Source: Polyangium jinanense (GTDB taxonomy: Bacteria > Myxococcota > Polyangia > Polyangiales > Polyangiaceae). Taken from it: a stretch of DNA of 64,000 bases. Both the position numbers and the translations under genes were made by a program. The notes beneath the pieces were generated by a model, which made no database searches, had not been told where the DNA came from, and saw nothing but the letters and a program-made list of their open reading frames with translations. Of this stretch, positions 17,454 through 30,693 are shown piece by piece. Within the stretch, counting starts at the first letter, position 1. Each line of letters begins with the position of its first letter. Location: positions 310,001 to 374,000 of the forward strand of contig NZ_JAGTJJ010000007.1 in assembly GCF_028435365.1 (NCBI RefSeq). Direction: 5' to 3'.

Positions 17454-17972
17454 ATGGCAAATCCGACTGCGCTCCTCGAGACCTCTCTCGGCAACATCAA
17501 GGTCGAGCTCTTCGTCGACAAGATGCCGATCACGGCGAATAACTTCATCAAGCTCGCGAAGAGCGGTTTTTACGACGGCCTGCATTTCCATCGGGTCATC
17601 GACAAGTTCATGATCCAGTTCGGCTGTCCGCACAGCCGCGACCCGAAGAGCCCGCGCGCGGGCACGGGCGACGGGCCGGACGGGACGATCAAGGACGAGC
17701 ATCCGGCGAACGCCAAGATCTCGAACGAGCCCGGCACGCTCTCGATGGCGAACACCGGCGATCCCAACAGCGGCTCGTGCCAGTTCTTCATCAACACCGT
17801 GCACAACGATTTCCTCGACTGGTTCACGCCCGGAGAGTCGAAGCACCCCGTCTTCGGCAAGGTCATCGAGGGCATGGACGTCGTGCACAAGATCGAGAAG
17901 ACCCCCCGCGATCGCAACGACCGGCCCACCACGCCCGTCCGCATGAACCGCGTCGTCGTCGAAGGCGCTTGA
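17454..17972 (+). CDS. Peptidyl-prolyl cis-trans isomerase, cyclophilin type
   Basis: Start [20 protein letters not shown] is where cyclophilin homology begins. The 172-residue length matches cytoplasmic bacterial PpiB. Visible active-site elements are [13 protein letters not shown] (catalytic Arg, Phe and Gln region), [16 protein letters not shown] and [15 protein letters not shown]. The enzyme speeds rotation of X-Pro peptide bonds during folding. No signal peptide, so cytoplasmic. Its TGA shares one base with the ATG of the next gene (TGATG), so it is coupled to a secreted lipoprotein, a somewhat unexpected partner. Confidence 0.93.
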   Translation: MANPTALLETSLGNIKVELFVDKMPITANNFIKLAKSGFYDGLHFHRVIDKFMIQFGCPHSRDPKSPRAGTGDGPDGTIKDEHPANAKISNEPGTLSMANTGDPNSGSCQFFINTVHNDFLDWFTPGESKHPVFGKVIEGMDVVHKIEKTPRDRNDRPTTPVRMNRVVVEGA

Positions 17973-18901
17973 TGTCCGTGTCGGCGCGCCCGTTCGTCTT
18001 CCTCGCGGCGCTCGTCGCGCTGGCTTCAGGTTGCGGCGGAAATCGCCCGGCCGTGGCGCCAGCCGTCGATCTCGCCGCGGGGGCTCGCGCCGCGCCTCCC
18101 GAGGCGGAGTCCGATGGCGAGGTCCTGATCTGGGGCAAGCAGGACGACGGGCTCCCGGCGACCTATCGCGTGGCGGACGACGGGCGTGTCCTCGGCGAGG
18201 AGCCGGGGATCGTGATTGCGACGAGCCGCGGCGAGCTCGTCTGGCGCGAGCGCGAGGCGGAGGTCAAGCTCGGCGGCTGCGAGGGGGGCACGCCCCCGGA
18301 AAACCTCGAGCCGGGGACCGTGACGCATGCGTGGCTCGCGCCCCGCGACGATCAGGCGCGGCAGGTGATCGTGGATCCCGGCGACGACGGCGCTGGCGTG
18401 GGCGAACTTTCGCATCACGTCGAGCTCCTCGGCAGCGTCGGGCCGTATCTGTTCGTGCACGAGGATGTGTCCGTTTTCTCCTGCGGCGCGCACGGCAACA
18501 CCGTGGCGAACTTCAAGTTGTGGGACGCGGAGGCGGGCAAAGAGATCGATCTCATGCGCCATCTGCCGAACAAGGAGGCGCTCGCGCGGCGCGCCGAGCC
18601 CATGCTCGACGAGGGCGACATGGATCCGGAGGAGGCGCGCAAACACGAGGCCATACCCGATCTCGTGCAAATCTTCCCCGTGTATGGCGAGCGCGGCGGG
18701 CTCCGTATCGACGCGCAGTTCGCGCGCGACGATTGTTATGCATGCAGCGACGGCCTCTGGAGTGGGTACACGCGCAGCGTCATCCTGCCGAGCGAATCGA
18801 TGCCCGAGCGATTCGCGCCCTGGTCGACCCCGCCCGTCGCCGTGGTGAAGTTCTTGCAGTCGCACCCCGGCTTCACCCTCAGGGGTTGGTCCCGGGGGTA
18901 A
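17972..18901 (+). CDS. Secreted lipoprotein of unknown function
   Basis: The 309-residue product has a signal peptide (FVFLAALVALASGCGG) with a lipobox, then an Ala/Pro-rich linker. The rest is a globular domain with beta-rich repeats (YRVADDGRVLGEEPG, ELVWREREAEV) and five Cys (GGCEGGTPP, SVFSCGAHG, RDDCYACSDG). Strand-turn periodicity could reflect a propeller-like fold, but I recognise no family. It starts one base inside the cyclophilin stop codon and is followed 25 bp later by the M19 dipeptidase, so the three probably form an operon. Confidence 0.75.
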   Translation: MSVSARPFVFLAALVALASGCGGNRPAVAPAVDLAAGARAAPPEAESDGEVLIWGKQDDGLPATYRVADDGRVLGEEPGIVIATSRGELVWREREAEVKLGGCEGGTPPENLEPGTVTHAWLAPRDDQARQVIVDPGDDGAGVGELSHHVELLGSVGPYLFVHEDVSVFSCGAHGNTVANFKLWDAEAGKEIDLMRHLPNKEALARRAEPMLDEGDMDPEEARKHEAIPDLVQIFPVYGERGGLRIDAQFARDDCYACSDGLWSGYTRSVILPSESMPERFAPWSTPPVAVVKFLQSHPGFTLRGWSRG

Positions 18902-18926
18902 GGTTTTCTGCTATCCTCGGCGCGCC

Positions 18927-19928
18927 ATGCACGGCTCCCCCGAAGCGCGCGCGCTCCACGACCTCTACCCCGCGATTGACTTGCATGCCGACAGCTTGAT
19001 GTGGTCGCGCTGGGTGGGATACGACCTGCACGCCCGCCATGATCCGCCGCTCCCGCTCGCCGCGCTCGGCGGGCACGTCGACGTGCCTCGCATGAAAGAG
19101 GGCGGAATGGGGGCGCAGTTTTTTGGGCTCGTCTCGCTGCCCATCGGCCAGCGGCACGGGCTCGCGCGGGTCATCGACGAGCAGATCGACGCGCTCGAAG
19201 GGCAGATCTCGCGCGCGCCGCACCGCATCGCCAAGGTGCGCACGGCGGCCGAGATCGAGGCGGCGCGGGCGCGCGGGCAGGTCGGCGCGCTCCTCGGCAT
19301 CGAGGGCGGGCACGCGCTCGAAGGTTCACTCGACAAACTCGCGCATTTCGCGCGGCGCGGCGTGCGTTATCTCGGTCTCTGCCATTTCAGCCGAAATGAG
19401 CTTTGTTATCCGGCGTATGGCCGCGGGCGCAAGGACGACGCGGGGCTCACGCCGTTCGGCCGCGAGGTCGTGGCGGCTTGCGAGGCGCTCGGCGTCGTCG
19501 TGGACCTCGCGCACATCAATCGCACGGGGTTCCTCGAAGCGTGCGCGATGGCCAAGCGCCCGCCGATCGTCAGTCACACCGGGGTCATTGGCGCGTTCCA
19601 GCACTGGCGCAACGTGGACGACGATCAGCTCCGCGCCATTGCGGACAAGGGCGGCGTCGTGGGCGTCATCTTTTGTCCGCAGTTTCTCGGCGGGGATGGG
19701 CTCGCGCCCGTGGTGAAGCACCTGAAACACATCATCGACGTTTGCGGCGAGGATACGCCCGCGCTCGGATCGGACTGGGACGGCTTCATCGTGCCGACCC
19801 GTGATCTTTGCGACGCCGCGCGATTGCCGCTACTCACGGACGCGCTCCTCGAAGCGGGGATGCGGCCCGAGGCGATCGGAAAGATCCTTCGGGGAAATGC
19901 GATGCGGGTTTTGGCGGAAGTGCCCTGA
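18927..19928 (+). CDS. Membrane dipeptidase / renal dipeptidase-like (M19)
   Basis: A 333-residue zinc hydrolase of the amidohydrolase superfamily. The zinc ligands are visible: IDLHADSL (H-x-D), GIEGGHAL (bridging Glu), VDLAHINR (His) and VSHTGVIG (His). The C-terminal signature GSDWDGF carries the catalytic Asp. Bacterial M19 enzymes cleave dipeptides, often including D-amino acids or cysteinyl-glycine. There is no signal peptide, so this copy is cytoplasmic. It is the last gene of the cyclophilin-lipoprotein-dipeptidase run and converges on the DUF1552 gene with a hairpin in between. Confidence 0.9.
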   Translation: MHGSPEARALHDLYPAIDLHADSLMWSRWVGYDLHARHDPPLPLAALGGHVDVPRMKEGGMGAQFFGLVSLPIGQRHGLARVIDEQIDALEGQISRAPHRIAKVRTAAEIEAARARGQVGALLGIEGGHALEGSLDKLAHFARRGVRYLGLCHFSRNELCYPAYGRGRKDDAGLTPFGREVVAACEALGVVVDLAHINRTGFLEACAMAKRPPIVSHTGVIGAFQHWRNVDDDQLRAIADKGGVVGVIFCPQFLGGDGLAPVVKHLKHIIDVCGEDTPALGSDWDGFIVPTRDLCDAARLPLLTDALLEAGMRPEAIGKILRGNAMRVLAEVP

Positions 19929-19937
19929 CAGGGGAAA

Positions 19938-19968
19938 GCGCGGGCGACGGGGGGATCGCCGCCCGCGC
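19938..19968. terminator. Hairpin between convergent genes, candidate bidirectional terminator
   Basis: GCGCGGGC (19938-19945) pairs with GCCCGCGC (19961-19968) around a 15-base loop in the 48-bp gap between two convergent genes. No T-run follows on either strand, so it is not a textbook intrinsic terminator; in such GC-rich genomes hairpins without T-runs are common at convergent ends. Confidence 0.45.
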
Positions 19969-19976
19969 AGCACGAA

Positions 19977-21299
19977 TCAGAGGTTCGGCAGGGGACCCGT
20001 GCCGTTGTCGCCGAACGTGGTCGCCTCTACGCCCACGCCCTGCAGCATCGAAAGGAACAGGTTCGCGAGCGGCGTCTCGTCCGGATACACCACGTGCCTG
20101 CCGGGCTTGAAGATCCCGCCGAGGCTGCCGCCGACGAGGACCGGCAGGTTCGTGTGCCTGTGGGCGTTGCCATCCTCGATCTCGCTGGAGAAGAACACGG
20201 CCGAGGTATCGAGCGCGCTCACGCCATTGCCCTCGTCGATCGCCTGGAGCTTGCCGAGCAGGTAGGCGAATTGCTCCACCTCCCACCGGTCGATGGTCGT
20301 GAGCTTCTCGTAGTTCGTGTCGAGGTTCTGGTGGTGCGAGATCTCGTGATGCCCCTCGTTCACGAGCAGGAACGGATAGCTCCGGCCGCTGCCCGCGTTG
20401 CCGAGCATGAAGCTCACGACCCGCGTCGCGTCGCATTGCACCGCGAGCGCGATGAGGTCGAGCATCATCATCACGTGCTCGGGGTAGGGCAGGTCGCCGG
20501 GCGGGCGGTTCATCGGCGTGCATTGCGGGCCTTCGCCCGTCTTCTGGATCTTCTTTTCGAGCTCGCTGATGCCCGTCATGTACTCGTCGAGCTTGCGCCG
20601 ATCCGTGGTGCCGAGCTTGCCGTTCAGCGAGTTCGCCTCTTCGAGCACGTAATCGAGGACGCTCGTGCGGTAGATCTTCTGCCGCGCCTGCTCCTCGGCC
20701 GTGGCCTTGGGGTCGAAGCCGCCGAACAGGATGTCCCAGACGACCTGCGGATTCACCGCCTTCGGGAGCGGCTGCGTCTCCGAGGCCCACGAGATGTTCC
20801 GCGCGTAGGCGCAGCTATACCCCGAGTCGCAATCACCCGCGCTCGAGCCGCCGTCGATGCCGAGCTGCAGCGACGGGATCCGCGTGAACTGGCCGAGGTG
20901 CGCCGCCGCGACCTGGTCCATCGAAATGCCGTTCTTGATGTTCGCGCCCTCGGTCTTCACGACGTGGCGGCACGTCAAGAAGCCCGCCGTGCCCGCGGCG
21001 TGATCGCCGGGTCCGTCGGGCCGCGCGGGCGTGTTCGCGAGGCCCGAGAGGACGAGGACTTTCTCCCGGAGCGCACCGAGCGGCTCGAGGATCGTGGGAA
21101 GCTGGTATTGATCCCCCTCGGTCGTCGGCGTCCAGGCCGGCATGTGGATGCCGTTCGGCACGTAAAACGCAAGGATGCGCTTGAGGTCGTTCGGCTCGGC
21201 CTTCGCGTTTTTCGGGGAGAACATCTCGAGGGCCGGCAGGGCGAGCAGCGCGCCCGCTCCGCCGAGGAACGCGCGTCGCGACAGCTTGAAACGTTTCAC
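19977..21299 (-). CDS. DUF1552 family secreted protein with Tat signal
   Basis: The GTG start (VKRFKLSRRAFLGGAGALL) overlaps the TGA of the upstream DUF1592 gene as GTGA, so the pair is translationally coupled. The 440-residue product begins with a twin-arginine signal (SRRAFLGG, then LALPALEMF), which exports folded, often cofactor-bearing proteins. The body matches DUF1552: FYVPNGIHMPAWTP near the start, TCRHVVKTEGA, SLQLGIDGGSS, then NEGHHEISHHQN and LGGIFKPGRHV. DUF1552 is related to sulfatase/alkaline-phosphatase-like DUF1501 proteins and nearly always sits next to DUF1592/1588/1585 proteins in Planctomycetes and Myxococcota. The biochemical role is unknown; polymer breakdown has been proposed. 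Confidence 0.9.
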   Translation of the reverse strand: MKRFKLSRRAFLGGAGALLALPALEMFSPKNAKAEPNDLKRILAFYVPNGIHMPAWTPTTEGDQYQLPTILEPLGALREKVLVLSGLANTPARPDGPGDHAAGTAGFLTCRHVVKTEGANIKNGISMDQVAAAHLGQFTRIPSLQLGIDGGSSAGDCDSGYSCAYARNISWASETQPLPKAVNPQVVWDILFGGFDPKATAEEQARQKIYRTSVLDYVLEEANSLNGKLGTTDRRKLDEYMTGISELEKKIQKTGEGPQCTPMNRPPGDLPYPEHVMMMLDLIALAVQCDATRVVSFMLGNAGSGRSYPFLLVNEGHHEISHHQNLDTNYEKLTTIDRWEVEQFAYLLGKLQAIDEGNGVSALDTSAVFFSSEIEDGNAHRHTNLPVLVGGSLGGIFKPGRHVVYPDETPLANLFLSMLQGVGVEATTFGDNGTGPLPNL

Positions 21300-23348
21300 T
21301 TTGCACCTCCCGGCGCCTCTCCGCGCCGCATCCGGAACGGCTCGCTCGTCGCGACGAGCTTGATCAGATCGACGAACCTCTGTCCGCGTTCGTTGAGCTC
21401 TTTCGTCAGGTGCTCGAGGTCGTCCGCGTCGGCCGACTCGTGGCCGCGCCCGAGCGCGTAGGTGAGCATCTTCTCGGAGACGCAATGCAAAAAGCGCGGA
21501 TCCTCGGCGAGGATGGCGCTGAGCTCCGTGAGGCCATTGAATGTCTTGCCGCCCGGCAGGACGCCGCTCGAATCGACGGGGAAGCCGAGGTCCTCCGTGC
21601 GGAACAAGCCGATGCCGTCGAAGTTCTCGAAGCCGAAGCCGAGGTTGTCCATTTCCTCGTGGCAGCCGGCGCAGATCGGGTTCGCGCGGTGCATTTCGAG
21701 GCGCTGCCGGATCGAGCCCGTGGGCACCTCCTCGGTGACGAGCCCCTCGACGCCCGGCGGCGGCGCGTCGGGCTCGGTGCAGAGCATCTGCGTCATCACC
21801 CATTTGCCGCGCTTCACCGGCGAGGTACGCGTCGGATAGGACGTGACCGTGAGGATCGAGCCCTGCGCGAGCAGGCCTTGTCGATTGGGATCCTCGATCG
21901 TGACCTTGACGAACCCTTCCGCTCCGGGCGAGGGCATGTTGTAATGCGTCGCGAGCCGCTCGTCGATGTACGTGAAATCGGCCGTGAGCATCTCGGGAAT
22001 CGACAGATCGTTCTTCAAGAACTCGCGGAAGAAGAGGCGCGTCTCTTGCCGCATGGACTCGCGCAGCGTCTCGTCCCAGGTCGGGAACGCGTAATAGTCG
22101 GGCTGGTGATCGTCGAGGGCCCGGGTGAAGAGCCATTGCCCGGCGAAGTTGTCGACGAGCGCCTCGGCCCTCGGATCGGCGAGCATGCGCTCGACCTGCG
22201 CCTCGATCTCAGCCGGATCCTGCAATTTGCCCTCGCGCGCGGCCGCGAAGAGCTCCTCGTCCGGCATGCTGCTCCAGAGGAAATACGAGAGGCGCGAGGC
22301 GAGCTCGAAGTCATCGAGCGGGTGCGCCGGTGTATTGGCATTCGGGTTCGGATCGAGCTCCGGACGGAACAGGAAATGCGGCGACGTGAGGATGGCGCGG
22401 AGCGCGATTTCTAGACCGACGTCGACGGTTTGTCCCTGCTGCTCGGCGAGCGTGACCACGCCCGCGAGCCGGTCGAGCTCTGCCTGCGTGACCGGCCTGC
22501 GGAACGCGCGCTCGGCGAATTTTTGCAGGATCTCCCGGACGCATGCGGCGCCGCCCGTCGGATCGCAGACCACGATGCGCTCGCGGATTGGGTTTTCCCC
22601 GACGACCCCGAGCGGGCCCTCGATTTCGGTCGACGTGCAGGTTCCGGTCAGCGCTCGCGGCCTCGTCGTAATAGTCGTTCGTGAATTCGACGGAGACGAC
22701 CTGCGTGCCCGCGTTCGCGTCGGCCTCGGCCTCGACGACCACGGGATCCGCGCTCGTCTGGCTGACCTCGAAGCTGCCCGCAATCGTACCGCCGACGAGC
22801 AGGTTCATCTGCACGGGATCCGCGCCCGCCTGATCACCCCAGACCCGCGCGGCGATACGATATTTTCCGGTCGAGGGGAATTCGTGCGTGACCGGCAGCT
22901 CGCCGCCGCTCCATAGGTTCCAGTCCTCGCCCCCGGCCGCGCCGACCTGGCCCGTGAGCGTCTCCGCCTCGACGCGCAGCGTCGTGGACGACGACGGGAG
23001 ATTCATCGCCTCGCGGGCGAGATCCTCGGCCGCGCGGGCATAAAGCTCGGCCTGGAGCGGCGAGATCGATAACACGTCGGCGATGTTGTCGAAGCCATAA
23101 CCACGATCGTCGGCGGGGAAATCGTCCGCGGGGGTCCGCGCCGTGCCGAGCAGATCGCGGACCGTATTGTTGTACTCGACCCGATTGAGCCGATGCATGG
23201 TGACGCGCCCGGGATCCGTCGCGGGCGTTCCCGCGTCCCCGGAGCACCCGATCGCGGCCGGCGCGAGCACGGCGGCGAGCACGAGCGGGGCAATGGTCCT
23301 TCCGCGCCTCTTCGGGCGCGGCCGATGAGAAGCTATCGAACGAGGCAT
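21296..23348 (-). pseudogene. DUF1587/DUF1592/DUF1588/DUF1585 secreted protein, interrupted by a +1 frameshift
   Basis: Start MPRSIASHRPRP follows AGGGAGG; a lipoprotein signal ends in AAIGCSG. The first frame holds DUF1587 (HRLNRVEYNNTVRDLL) and a carbohydrate-binding-like beta module (YRIAARVWGDQAGADP), up to RNLHVD near 22630. From there homology continues only in the next frame (EIEGPLGVVGENP onward). That frame has DUF1592 (SRLSYFLWSSMPDEEL), DUF1588 with a CxxCH heme-type motif (NPICAGCHEEMDN) and DUF1585 (HCVSEKMLTYALGRG), ending GGAK-TGA. One extra base near gaccgaaat (minus strand) explains the break. All domains are otherwise intact, so it may be a sequencing error, a recent mutation or rarely a recoding site. 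Coupled to DUF1552 by GTGA. Confidence 0.75.
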
Positions 23349-23426
23349 CGTGTTCCTCCCTGGGCGGCGAGGGTACACCGATGCCCTGCACGGACGTGGA
23401 CGAAATGGGGCGATGGCAGGCGAAAT

Positions 23427-23533
23427 GGCCCTCGAACTCGTGAAATGTTTCGTCGAGGGCCGACGTGATGCCCTGCGGTGGGCATCATTGGGGATGATGG
23501 ATACAGGCTACGTCGAGGTGATTTTTATCACCT
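23427..23533 (-). terminator. Cluster of three hairpins between two minus-strand operons
   Basis: In the 190-bp gap after the pre-peptidase-domain lipoprotein gene I see three perfect stems. They are AGGTGAT-tttt-ATCACCT (23516-23533, immediately after the stop), GATGCCC-6-GGGCATC (23467-23486) and GGCCCTCGA-17-TCGAGGGCC (23427-23461). The first is well placed to end that transcript. The other two could belong to termination or to the leader of the DUF1592 gene that starts at 23348. Confidence 0.5.
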
Positions 23534-23538
23534 GCCCG

Positions 23539-25020
23539 TCACTGTGGGCTCAGGATCAGCGAGCAGTAGTAATACGTGCCCGTGACGGCCGGGTCCTGAG
23601 AATCGGCCAAGACCCGCATCTTGACATTCGTCGCGCCCGCCGTGATCAGCGCGCCGTCGATCCAGAGGACGTGGTCCGAGCCCTCGGCGCCGGAGCCGTT
23701 CTTGAGGAACTGATCATTGCCGTCGAGCAGCGAGACCTGCAGGCCGCGCAGGCCCGAGCCGCTGCGCTCCGCCGTGCAGTAGGCGCTCGCGAGGCCCATG
23801 CCCGCCGGGACGGGGACCGTGAAGACGTCGTTGTCGCCGGCCGTGATGTTGCCCGTGATGGCCGTGACGTGGCCCGTTCCGTCGTCCGTCGGCGTGAGCT
23901 CGAGGCCCTGGGCACTGTTATCGTTCGGCTCCTTCTCCACGGTGTTCGAGCCCGCCTGGACGTGCGAGAAGAAATAGAAGTCGTTCGAGCCGGCGGTGAT
24001 GCCGTCGGGCCGCGACAGGGTGACGAGGTAATCCTTCCCCTTGTCGCAGGGCATCGTGAGGCTCGGGAGCTCGGGATAACCGAACGTCAGGTCGAGGTTG
24101 CTCATGTCGGTCTGGGCGAGCGTGACGTCGGGCGCGCTCGCCGCGGCCACGCGCACGAGGACGCCGTTTGTCGCGGTCGAGCCGCTGCCCTCGGGGCCGG
24201 CGGGGGCCCAGAAATCGAAGATGCAAAGCGCGCGGCTGTTCATGTCGACCGCGACGTCGTTCTCCACCTTGAATGTGTAGACGTCCTTGTCCGTGACCGC
24301 GGAGAATGCGCCCCAGCCAATCGATTGATACCCCTCGACGGGGCCGCCCTCGGGGAACGAGACCTTCTTGACGAGCGTGGCGTTCGCGGGCGTCTCGTTC
24401 GGCTCCTTGTCGACCGTGATGAGCGAGCCCGTCGGATCGAGCTCGAACGAGCTCACGTCGTAATCGAGGTTCGTGATGCCCTCGGGCGGCGCGCAGAAAT
24501 CGGGGCCGAAGACGACGCCGCACTCGGAGACCTCGAGGCAATACGTGCCGTCCTCGGGCACGAGGTAGAGTAACTCGCTGTTGTTGCTGCCCGACATGTC
24601 GTCGTTTTGCGCGATCTGCGTCTTGCCGTCGGCGGACCAGAGCGTGATGACCGTATCCGGATACGAATCGCCGTACGGATCGTCGTCCGGCTTGCTCGTC
24701 GCGCCGAGAAAGATTGCCTGGCCTTTCTTGAGATCGACCTTGTAGTAATCCCTGTCGGACGTGACCGGGTCGAGCTTCGACGGGACATCCATCCCCGACA
24801 GGTCGAGGACCTCCGCGGTGTCGCAGCCGTTGTTTCCGTCCGTATCCGGACCGCCGCCGCCCTGCGCGCCCGTGCCGCCGGCGCCCCCTTGCGCGCCGCT
24901 CCCGCCCGCGCCGCTGCCCGCCGTGCCCCCGGGGTCGTCGCTGCACCCCGTTCCCGTGGAGCCGACGGCCACGAGCGACAGGGTCGAAAGCAAGAGTCCG
25001 AAGAGATGACTGGATCGCAT
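23539..25020 (-). CDS. Secreted lipoprotein with bacterial pre-peptidase C-terminal (PPC) domains
   Basis: Start MRSSHLFGLLLSTLSLV is preceded by GGAGGC; a longer upstream frame has no signal peptide. The lipobox is GSTGTGCSD. A Gly/Ala/Ser-rich linker (residues about 30-55) is followed by about 430 residues with PPC-type repeats. Each PPC unit has a D-Y-Y/F-K-V and DTVITLW-type core (KLDPVTSDRDYYKVDL, SYPDTVITLWSADG). Two further repeats open with the hallmark E-P-N-E/D (KEPNETPANATLV and KEPNDNSAQGLEL). PPC modules usually hang off secreted peptidases and aid export or surface binding; no peptidase domain is present here, so a carbohydrate- or protein-binding role is likely. Monocistronic. 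Confidence 0.82.
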   Translation of the reverse strand: MRSSHLFGLLLSTLSLVAVGSTGTGCSDDPGGTAGSGAGGSGAQGGAGGTGAQGGGGPDTDGNNGCDTAEVLDLSGMDVPSKLDPVTSDRDYYKVDLKKGQAIFLGATSKPDDDPYGDSYPDTVITLWSADGKTQIAQNDDMSGSNNSELLYLVPEDGTYCLEVSECGVVFGPDFCAPPEGITNLDYDVSSFELDPTGSLITVDKEPNETPANATLVKKVSFPEGGPVEGYQSIGWGAFSAVTDKDVYTFKVENDVAVDMNSRALCIFDFWAPAGPEGSGSTATNGVLVRVAAASAPDVTLAQTDMSNLDLTFGYPELPSLTMPCDKGKDYLVTLSRPDGITAGSNDFYFFSHVQAGSNTVEKEPNDNSAQGLELTPTDDGTGHVTAITGNITAGDNDVFTVPVPAGMGLASAYCTAERSGSGLRGLQVSLLDGNDQFLKNGSGAEGSDHVLWIDGALITAGATNVKMRVLADSQDPAVTGTYYYCSLILSPQ

Positions 25021-25237
25021 GGTGCCTCCCGCGAATCGCGAACCTTGGATTGCGCGGGCCGGACGATCGGCACGCGCCCACATCACCATTGTTACAACCA
25101 CGCGCACCAGCCCATCAACCCTCATATCGCTTGGAAAATCTCCAAGAAGGTGGCGAGTTCTGGTGGTCAGGAGATCGACCAGAAAGCAATCGTACGAATG
25201 CAGTGCGGTATGGGAACCGGGCGAGCAGGCCCGCGCG

Positions 25238-26080
25238 TCATGCCCGACGCGCGAGCCATTCGTCGATGAGCTTGCGCGCAATGCTCATCGGCGAGGGGAG
25301 CTTGGGCAAGGAGCCCCGGTCGAACCAGGCGGCCTCCTCGAGCTCGTCGTGATCGACGACGAGCTCGCCGCCCGAACGGCGCGCGAAAAAGCCGATCATG
25401 ATCTGGTGCGGGAAAGGCCAGGGCTGGCTGCCGAAATAACGGATGTCGTCGATCTCGATGCCCGTCTCCTCGCGCGTCTCGCGCTTCACGCAGTCCTCGA
25501 GCGACTCGCCCGGCTCGACGAACCCCGCGACGAGGCCGTACATGCCCGGGGGAAAACGCGGTTGCCGCGTCATCAGGATGCGCGATCCGTCCTCGATAAG
25601 CACGATGATCGCCGGGGTCACGTGCGGGAAATGCTGATGCGCACACCGCGTGCATCGCTTCGATCGATGCCCGATTTCGAGGTCGAGCGGCGCGCCGCAA
25701 CTCCCGCAGAACTGGTGTGTCCGATCCCAATACTGCACCTGAAACGCCGTGCCCGCGGCGACTTCGAGGTCCGGATCGATGCGGCCGTGCAAGCGGCGAA
25801 GCGAGACGTACGCGAAGCCGGGCGGGACGGGCGCATCGGGCGGGAGCTCGGCGGATCGACACGGGACGGCGTCGAGCCAGCCGAGAGGCTGGATGCGGAC
25901 GGGTTCGAGGCCGAGCGCGCCGAGGGTTTCGAGCAGCGGTACGTCGTGAGGGAACGGCGCGGGCGGGTCGCCGTCGACGAGGCGAACGAGGAGATCGTCG
26001 CCGCGGTACGCGAACCAAAGGCCGAGCGACGGCGCGCCGAGGAGTGCGGGATCCGCGCGGAAACGGGGAAGTTTGTTCAT
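25238..26080 (-). CDS. nudC: NAD(H) pyrophosphatase / RNA NAD-decapping Nudix hydrolase
   Basis: The 280-residue protein matches NudC in size and domain order. It has an N-terminal beta domain and a zinc ribbon (CGSCGAPLDLE then KRCTRCAHQHFP, four Cys, about 125-145). The Nudix box follows (GFVEPGESLEDCVKRETREE, G-x5-E-x7-R-E-x-x-E-E). The NudC signature SQPWPFPHQIM follows at about 215. It hydrolyses NADH to NMNH and AMP and removes NAD caps from RNA 5' ends, in the cytoplasm. The start MNKLPRFRADPALL is divergent from the giant kinase gene 128 bp away. No neighbour is functionally linked. Confidence 0.93.
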   Translation of the reverse strand: MNKLPRFRADPALLGAPSLGLWFAYRGDDLLVRLVDGDPPAPFPHDVPLLETLGALGLEPVRIQPLGWLDAVPCRSAELPPDAPVPPGFAYVSLRRLHGRIDPDLEVAAGTAFQVQYWDRTHQFCGSCGAPLDLEIGHRSKRCTRCAHQHFPHVTPAIIVLIEDGSRILMTRQPRFPPGMYGLVAGFVEPGESLEDCVKRETREETGIEIDDIRYFGSQPWPFPHQIMIGFFARRSGGELVVDHDELEEAAWFDRGSLPKLPSPMSIARKLIDEWLARRA

Positions 26081-26208
26081 GGGGCGACAGACCTATCGCG
26101 CCATCGTAGCAAGGCCGCGCTTTACCGCGGATCGAACCTCCGGTATTTTTCGTCGGGAAACCAACACGCTGGCGGGCGGCGGACATACCAGGGGGAGACG
26201 CGATTTTC

Positions 26209-30156
<3,948 letters not shown>

Positions 30157-30250
30157 CGAGCGAAAGGGGCTGCACTGCCGACCAGGCAAACGCGGCCCAT
30201 AACACGAAAACGCCGTATGCCGGGCGCTCCGTTTGACGTAAAAGGGCCTG

Positions 30251-30673
30251 ATGAGCCCTCCTCGCGAGTGGATGTGCGGGCAACAACGATTATGGATGGA
30301 GACTTCGGACCTCCTGTGCATGGAGCTACACGGCACCTTCGATGTAGCGGCCGTCGAGGCCTACCTGCGTCTCGTCTTCGATCTCGGTGACCGTCAGGGC
30401 ACGTTCTCGCTCCTCGCAGACATGCGCGATCTTCGAGGCATTTCGCCCCAGGCGCGGTCGAGGCTCTCCCGGGTCGAGCGGCCGTATCCGTATCGCGCAG
30501 TGGCCCTTCATGGCGCGAGCTTCACGTTCGCGATCATGTCGATGATGGTCGTCAAGGCGGGACGCACGCTCGCCCCCGCTGCCTTTCCCTTCGAGCTCGC
30601 CTTTTTTCAGACGGAGGCCCAGGCGCGTGCGCACCTCGCCCCCTATCGTGATCCGCCGCAGGATCGAGCGTAG
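30251..30673 (+). CDS. STAS/SpoIIAA-like small protein
   Basis: The 140-residue product has the length and pattern of the myxobacterial STAS/SEC14-like family. It opens with a beta strand (LLCMELHGTFDVAAVEAYL), continues with FSLLADMRDLRGISPQARSR and RAVALHGASFTFAIMSMMV, and ends FFQTEAQARAHLAPY. This is the strand-helix alternation of SpoIIAA-type anti-sigma-antagonist folds, without the phosphorylatable Ser that defines SpoIIAA itself. The role is probably non-enzymatic, binding a lipid, nucleotide or protein. It lies 94 bp after the giant kinase in the same direction and could be co-transcribed; it converges on the phospholipase gene (20 bp). Confidence 0.75.
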   Translation: MSPPREWMCGQQRLWMETSDLLCMELHGTFDVAAVEAYLRLVFDLGDRQGTFSLLADMRDLRGISPQARSRLSRVERPYPYRAVALHGASFTFAIMSMMVVKAGRTLAPAAFPFELAFFQTEAQARAHLAPYRDPPQDRA

Positions 30674-30693
30674 CCCATTCCCCCCCGGGGCGC

